Source of the DNA: Chrysopilus asiliformis
Taxonomy: Eukaryota > Arthropoda > Insecta > Diptera > Rhagionidae
DNA: 64,000 bases
Assembly: GCA_964034945.1 (NCBI GenBank)
Contig: OZ035960.1
Location: 115,361,824-115,425,823 of the forward strand
Reading direction: 5' to 3'
In this document: one piece after another, positions 54,101 through 60,100 of the stretch
Position numbering within the stretch: the first letter of the stretch is position 1
Layout: every line of letters begins with the position of its first letter
Made by a program: the position numbers and the translations under genes
The notes under the pieces: model-generated
Database searches by the model: none
Seen by the model: the letters and a program-made list of their open reading frames with translations, nothing else
What the model was told of the DNA's origin: nothing

Positions 54101-57100
54101 CACATAAGAATGAATTCATAAACAGTTTTTCTGCATCTTACGCTTTGCAGACTTCGGTCTCAAGGTGTTAAATCGAATACCCCGGAGCAAAAGTTTAGTT
54201 TCTGGGACTCCGACACAACATGCCGTCTAAATTCGGGACTGTCCTGCTAAACCGGCACGCAATATCTAATAATTTATCTAACGTATAATTCAAAAAAATC
54301 AAATTCAATCGGTTGAGTGGTTTTCTATCCGAAAGCTTCGTTTAATTTTAAAAAAATTAATTTTCCTGTGTTTTTTCAAAGGTACTTCCAACATCACAAC
54401 TTGTAATCAAAAGACCCAATTCGATTGTGGTGGCGGAATTTGTATTCCGATGTCCAAAGTATGCAATAAGCAAAAGGATTGTCCAAACGGTGAGGATGAA
54501 CCCGTTGGGAAATGTAATGTCAATGAATGTGAAACGGATAAAGGCGGCTGCTCTCACAACTGTATTGACACACCCGGTGGTTATTATTGCGAATGTAATC
54601 CAGGGTGAGTTTTTATTTTGAATTTAAATTTTTCCCCAAAATTTGGTGATGACAAAATTATTGAATATTCACAACAAAAAATTTATTTTCTCAGATACAA
54701 AATGGTAGAAAATAAAACCTGCGTAGACATTAACGAATGTGAAATACCCGGAACATGTTCACAAATCTGTATCAATGAAGTGGGAACATTTAAATGCGAA
54801 TGCGAGGCTGGATACATGCGTGATCCCCGAAATCATACAAGGTGTAAAGCGACAGAAGGGCACGCTTCCCTTCTATTCGCAAGGCGCCACGATATTAGGA
54901 AAATCGCTCTGGATCACCGTGAAATGACCTCGATAGTGAATGACACCAAATCGGCAACAGCTTTGGACTACGTCTTCCGAACGGGAATGATTTTCTGGAG
55001 TGACGTCTCCGAGCAAAGAATTTACAAGTGAGTTTCGGTTGTCCTGTTAAGTTTTTATTTGATTATAAATATTTGCATATTTTAAAGGGCGCCGATTGAC
55101 GAAGGCAATGATAAAACAATTGTCTTGAAAGAACACTCAGTGACGTCAGATGGTCTAGCCGTAGACTGGATCTATAATCATATCTATTTCACTGATACAC
55201 AGAAATGTACCATAGAACTCACAAATTTCGATGGTAATATGGGCAAAGTACTGATTCAGGATGACCTAGAAATTCCACGTGCCATCGCTTTGGATCCTGT
55301 TGATGGGTTAGTATAAGAAAAGTGTGGGATTTTTTTTAAGAAAATATAGATTTTCACTATTCGATGCAGATGGATGTACTGGACCGATTGGGGATCAACA
55401 CCGAAAATTGAAAGGGCCGGAATGGATGGCACCCACCGTCAAGCAATTGTGACGTACGATGTTAAATGGCCAAATGGAATTACCCTTGACCTTGTCGCGA
55501 AACGCGTCTATTGGGTTGATGCTAAATTAAATGTGATTTCGTCTTGTAATTACGATGGATCACAGCGACGAGTTATTTTGTATTCGTCGGATTCCCTGAG
55601 ACATCCCTTCTCTGTGACGACTTTTGAAGATTTTGTGTACTGGACCGACTGGGAGAAACAGGCTGTTTTCCGAGCAAATAAGTTTAATGGAGAGGAAATT
55701 GAACCCGTTACCGCATTGCATATGGTATGAATTTATTTTTACATGAAGAAAACAATATTTTTAAGAGGGAGGTGTAAAGTTCCAATCCCGGCAAGAAGAA
55801 TAATATATTATTTCTAGCCAATTTTTTGTCTTCCCTTTGAACTGCTTTCCTGAAAGAATTTGAAACAAAATTTTAGTCCAATCGGTCAAGGGGTTTTCGA
55901 GTAAGAATGCGAATTAGATCTCCCAAAAAGGATTTATGTCCCAAATGGCAATTCTTCCGGACATATGTCAACCGCTAACATCACGATTGACATAAATATT
56001 GCTTGCGTATGATTCGATTCATTTCTAAAGTTCTAACTTGAAAACCTCTTTACCGATTTTCTTGAAATTTTGGCTAAAGTTTTCTAAGGAGGTGAGGGGG
56101 CGGGGGTCAAAAGGAAAGGGGAAAACTTCAATCAAGGATTTTATTTGCCAATCATGGAATTTTTCATCCTATTCTTAAATATTTCTCTTATTTTGAAATT
56201 TATTAAAACTTGAAATATTTTTACAGCTTCAGCATCCAATGACAATTCACGTTTACCATCCGTATCGACAACCAGACGGCGTCAACCATTGCCAATCAGT
56301 AAATGGTCACTGTTCACATTTATGTCTTCCAGCGCCAAGGATCAATGACCGAAGTCCCAGAATATCCTGCGCCTGTCCGACAGGCCTCAAACTAATGGAA
56401 GATCGATTGATGTGTGTGGAAGATGGTAAGTTTTTCCAATATTTTGTCAAATTTTTGAATAATGGCTGAGGTTTTAAAGCTGTAATGAGAAGCTTTTTTT
56501 TATGATTACATTACCATTTGGTCCTTTGGGTTAAATCAGAAAAAAAATTCATCCCGAAAACAAAATATTACATCATGGTTTTTGTAATAATAGGAACGAG
56601 TCATTTGAAAATATTGGACATTTGGTGCTGGGAATTTTTCTTATAAAACAAACCAAAAAATGAACGCTGCGACCACAACATCAAGAAATTAGTCCGAATT
56701 AAAGGCGCTTAAAACACTACAATTTTCGTAAGACTCATTTACAAAAAATTTCTTGTCGCTAGCTCAACGCGTTTTCGAGGTATTTAAGATTCGTAACACG
56801 GACAGAGCAACAGACCAGCAAACCGACAGACCGACAAATCGTCAGATCGACAGAAAGACAGACCGATAGACCTACAGGGCACCAATCATGTATTCCGACG
56901 CGTCTCTGTCTCTCGACTTTTAACTCTTGACTTCGCTGGCAGCTTTTAACTCTTGACTTCGCCGTATCAGCAGCTTCAAATTTCCTAGAATGACAGTCAG
57001 AATCACGTTTCGATTCATAGTGACGATTCCGCGAAATTTCAAGCTGCAGATATGGCGAAGTCAAGAGTTAAAAGCTGCGTCGAAGTCGAGAGACAGAGAT

Positions 57101-60100
57101 GCGTCGGAATACATGATTGGTGCCCTGATCGACAGAAAGACAGACCGACCGACATACGGACATCCTCATAATTTTACCTGGGACGGATTTCGATAAGAAA
57201 GTTTCTACCTTCCCCCCGTTCTCGAGCTGGTCTCCGTCATGAATAAAACACTTTCCCTCTGTAGCAGAGAAAAGTAAAAATCGTGAAAAATAACTACGTG
57301 GAGAGAAGGGAAGGGGTCTGAAAAGCTAGCGTGACGTATTTTATAGACAACCCCTTATGCCGCTCGATTAGTACATTTTATTCACAGTAAAAAAAAACTT
57401 CAGCCATTATACTAAAAAAAAATTTCACTGATTGTGAGCAGTTTTCATTTAAAAAATTTCAGTTTTTTTTTATGACCTTTAAGTAATATTATTTGATTTT
57501 CCTATGTTTAAACCAAAATAATGTATAATTTTTAAAAGCTACCACAACAGTAGCACCAGCTAGGAAATACAGTCCAACACATTCACCCAGAAAACCATCA
57601 ACGAATAATAATGTCTCTAATAAACATAAACCTGATAGAAAATCTAATCAAACCCAAAAACTTGATGTACACCACAAGACTATATCGCGTGAGTAAAAAT
57701 CATGAATTTTCGTTAGCAATGGAAATAATGATATCTTCTGTAATCTAATTTAAAGTTTTGATGTTTTCTTTTCAACTTTCAAACACTCTTGTCTTAACTA
57801 TCCGTTTTAATTTCCCCTATGGTTGTTGGAAATTTAGATAGTATTTTTTTACTAACAGAAACTAATTTACTTATCCACCTGAGAAACTATTTATTTAAGC
57901 ATTAAATAGTTTTTAATGCTTCATTTCACAATGTATAAAATAGAATATGTTTTAATACGATTTTAACCATAACTAACACTCTAAAAAGTGTAATGAACAT
58001 GTCGCCAATATAAATTTAACGACTAATTCGAATTTGTTTATTGGCGGCACGTTCGGAAAGTTTTTTTTTCTTCATGCTTACACTATAAATAACGATCATT
58101 ATTCGTTCTTCTCTCATTTTTGCATTGTGCGCTTTTCCATGAACATTTACTGTAATAGCGACATTTACGGTAGCAAGCATATACGATTTATATCCTGGCG
58201 TTTACTTGTTCACAATGTGCAGAAAATTATCAGAGGTGACACCATCAAGGACCTCATCGCCACCAGAGTCAATGAGTCTCCTATCCAATAACCAGGTTGG
58301 ATTTTTCCCAACCTCACTGGAATCCATGTCGCCAACATTAACGGAATACACGGAACATGAAACCACAACTCCAACTCCAACAGAGGGAATGTGGAATTTT
58401 ACAACAGAGATCAACATAGAAACCACCAATACGGCTACTATTACTGGAAATGATGCTTTTATTACTATTCCCAATCCACTGGAAGCTCGGGACGCCACTC
58501 AAAACGATAACCGAAGTGCTGGTGATGACAATAGAAATTCACCTGTAATAGTAACCGAAAGTCCTTCAACCATCAGTAGCACTTCACAAACGGTGGCAAC
58601 GTCAGCTATTCCCGTTAATACAATTGCAACCTCAGGGATCGAACTTAATTCCAATGTTGCTACTACTGAACCCAATTTCACTATCATAAACAGCATTCCA
58701 ACGCATCCCCCAAACCCATCACTAATTTTAAAATCATCCCCAACTCCAGCACTATCGCATCTCACTATGCCACCGTCCGCATCAACAATTTCATCATTAT
58801 TGACATCACCATCAATATCTGTCCACCATCCTGTGTCAGCGGATGCATTTCAAAGTCTCCATCAGCAAAGGACGAATTTTTCATATTGGGAACGGGAGAA
58901 AATCTTCCATCCATTAAAGTCCTTGATATCGCGATTGCAGGCCAATAAGTTTAATGGGGAGAATCAATCAGAAGAGAGTGATTTGATGATGTCAAGTAAT
59001 TATGTTAATTGGCTATGCCGGAAACTTGGAGGTGATACATTTTCTATTTTTCTGCACGCAATTGGATCGGTTTATATATTTTTTGTCTTTGTCGATTGTT
59101 TCTGTTTTTTTAATTTCCTCTGCTATAAAAGGACATTTTTGTATTCATGACGGAAATTATGAGGATGTCCGTGCATCTGTCTGTCCGTCTGTCCGTTTCA
59201 GGTATCTTAAATAACGCGAGAACGCGTTAAGCTAGCGACTTGAAATTTTTTGTAAATTAGTTTTATGAAAAATCGTGGTTTTCTATCAACTTTTGGAAAA
59301 GTAGTGTTAGCTATAACGAGGAGTCCCGTTATACAAATTTTTATAAAAAAAAATACGGTTTTTTTTAAATAATCTCTCGAAAACTATTCGCTTTTATGAA
59401 AAAGTCTATACATGTAGTCAAATTTAAAAGAAATAAAAGCTTTAACGATTTTTACGTATTTCTCAGGGTTCTTAAGATATTTAAAAAAAAATTAGGTTTT
59501 TTGAAAATTTCTCGAAAATTGCGCTTTTGAGAAAAAATGCATATAACCAAATTCAAAGTAAATATAATCTCCTGCATTTTTTCCTTTAACGGTTTTTATG
59601 TATCTTTAACGGTTTTCGTGATTTTTTCGAAACTAAATATTGCAGAGGAAAGTTTTGTGTTGATGATAAGTGATATTTTTTCTGTGAAATCGTTCTGAAT
59701 TTGACGGACGTCGTACACTCAGAAAAATGAAGGCTAACTCGACGACCTATATACGGCGTAATTGGCCTCGGGCAGGAAAATTTAGCCTATGCGAGGCGCG
59801 CGTTCGCCTGCATGAGGGAAAGTAAAACTTGTGTTGACCTATGGCCGGAGAAATTCTGAAATTAAGCCACGAGCAGGTGAAGTAGGGCATTGGGAGCTGC
59901 ACGAGTTGACCTTAGATAGGCATTTCGAGGATGTGATGTCATGTAATGGAAACCTCTGTCAGCCAGCTAGAGGTCAGAGTTAACCTGACAAAAAGTTGAC
60001 CTGACATTTTTCTGAGTATACTGTGGTTGGTAATGGCAAGGGAATAATTGTGATATGTTGAAAAAGAACTTGTCTGTATTTGCAAAAGTGTTGTTTATAA

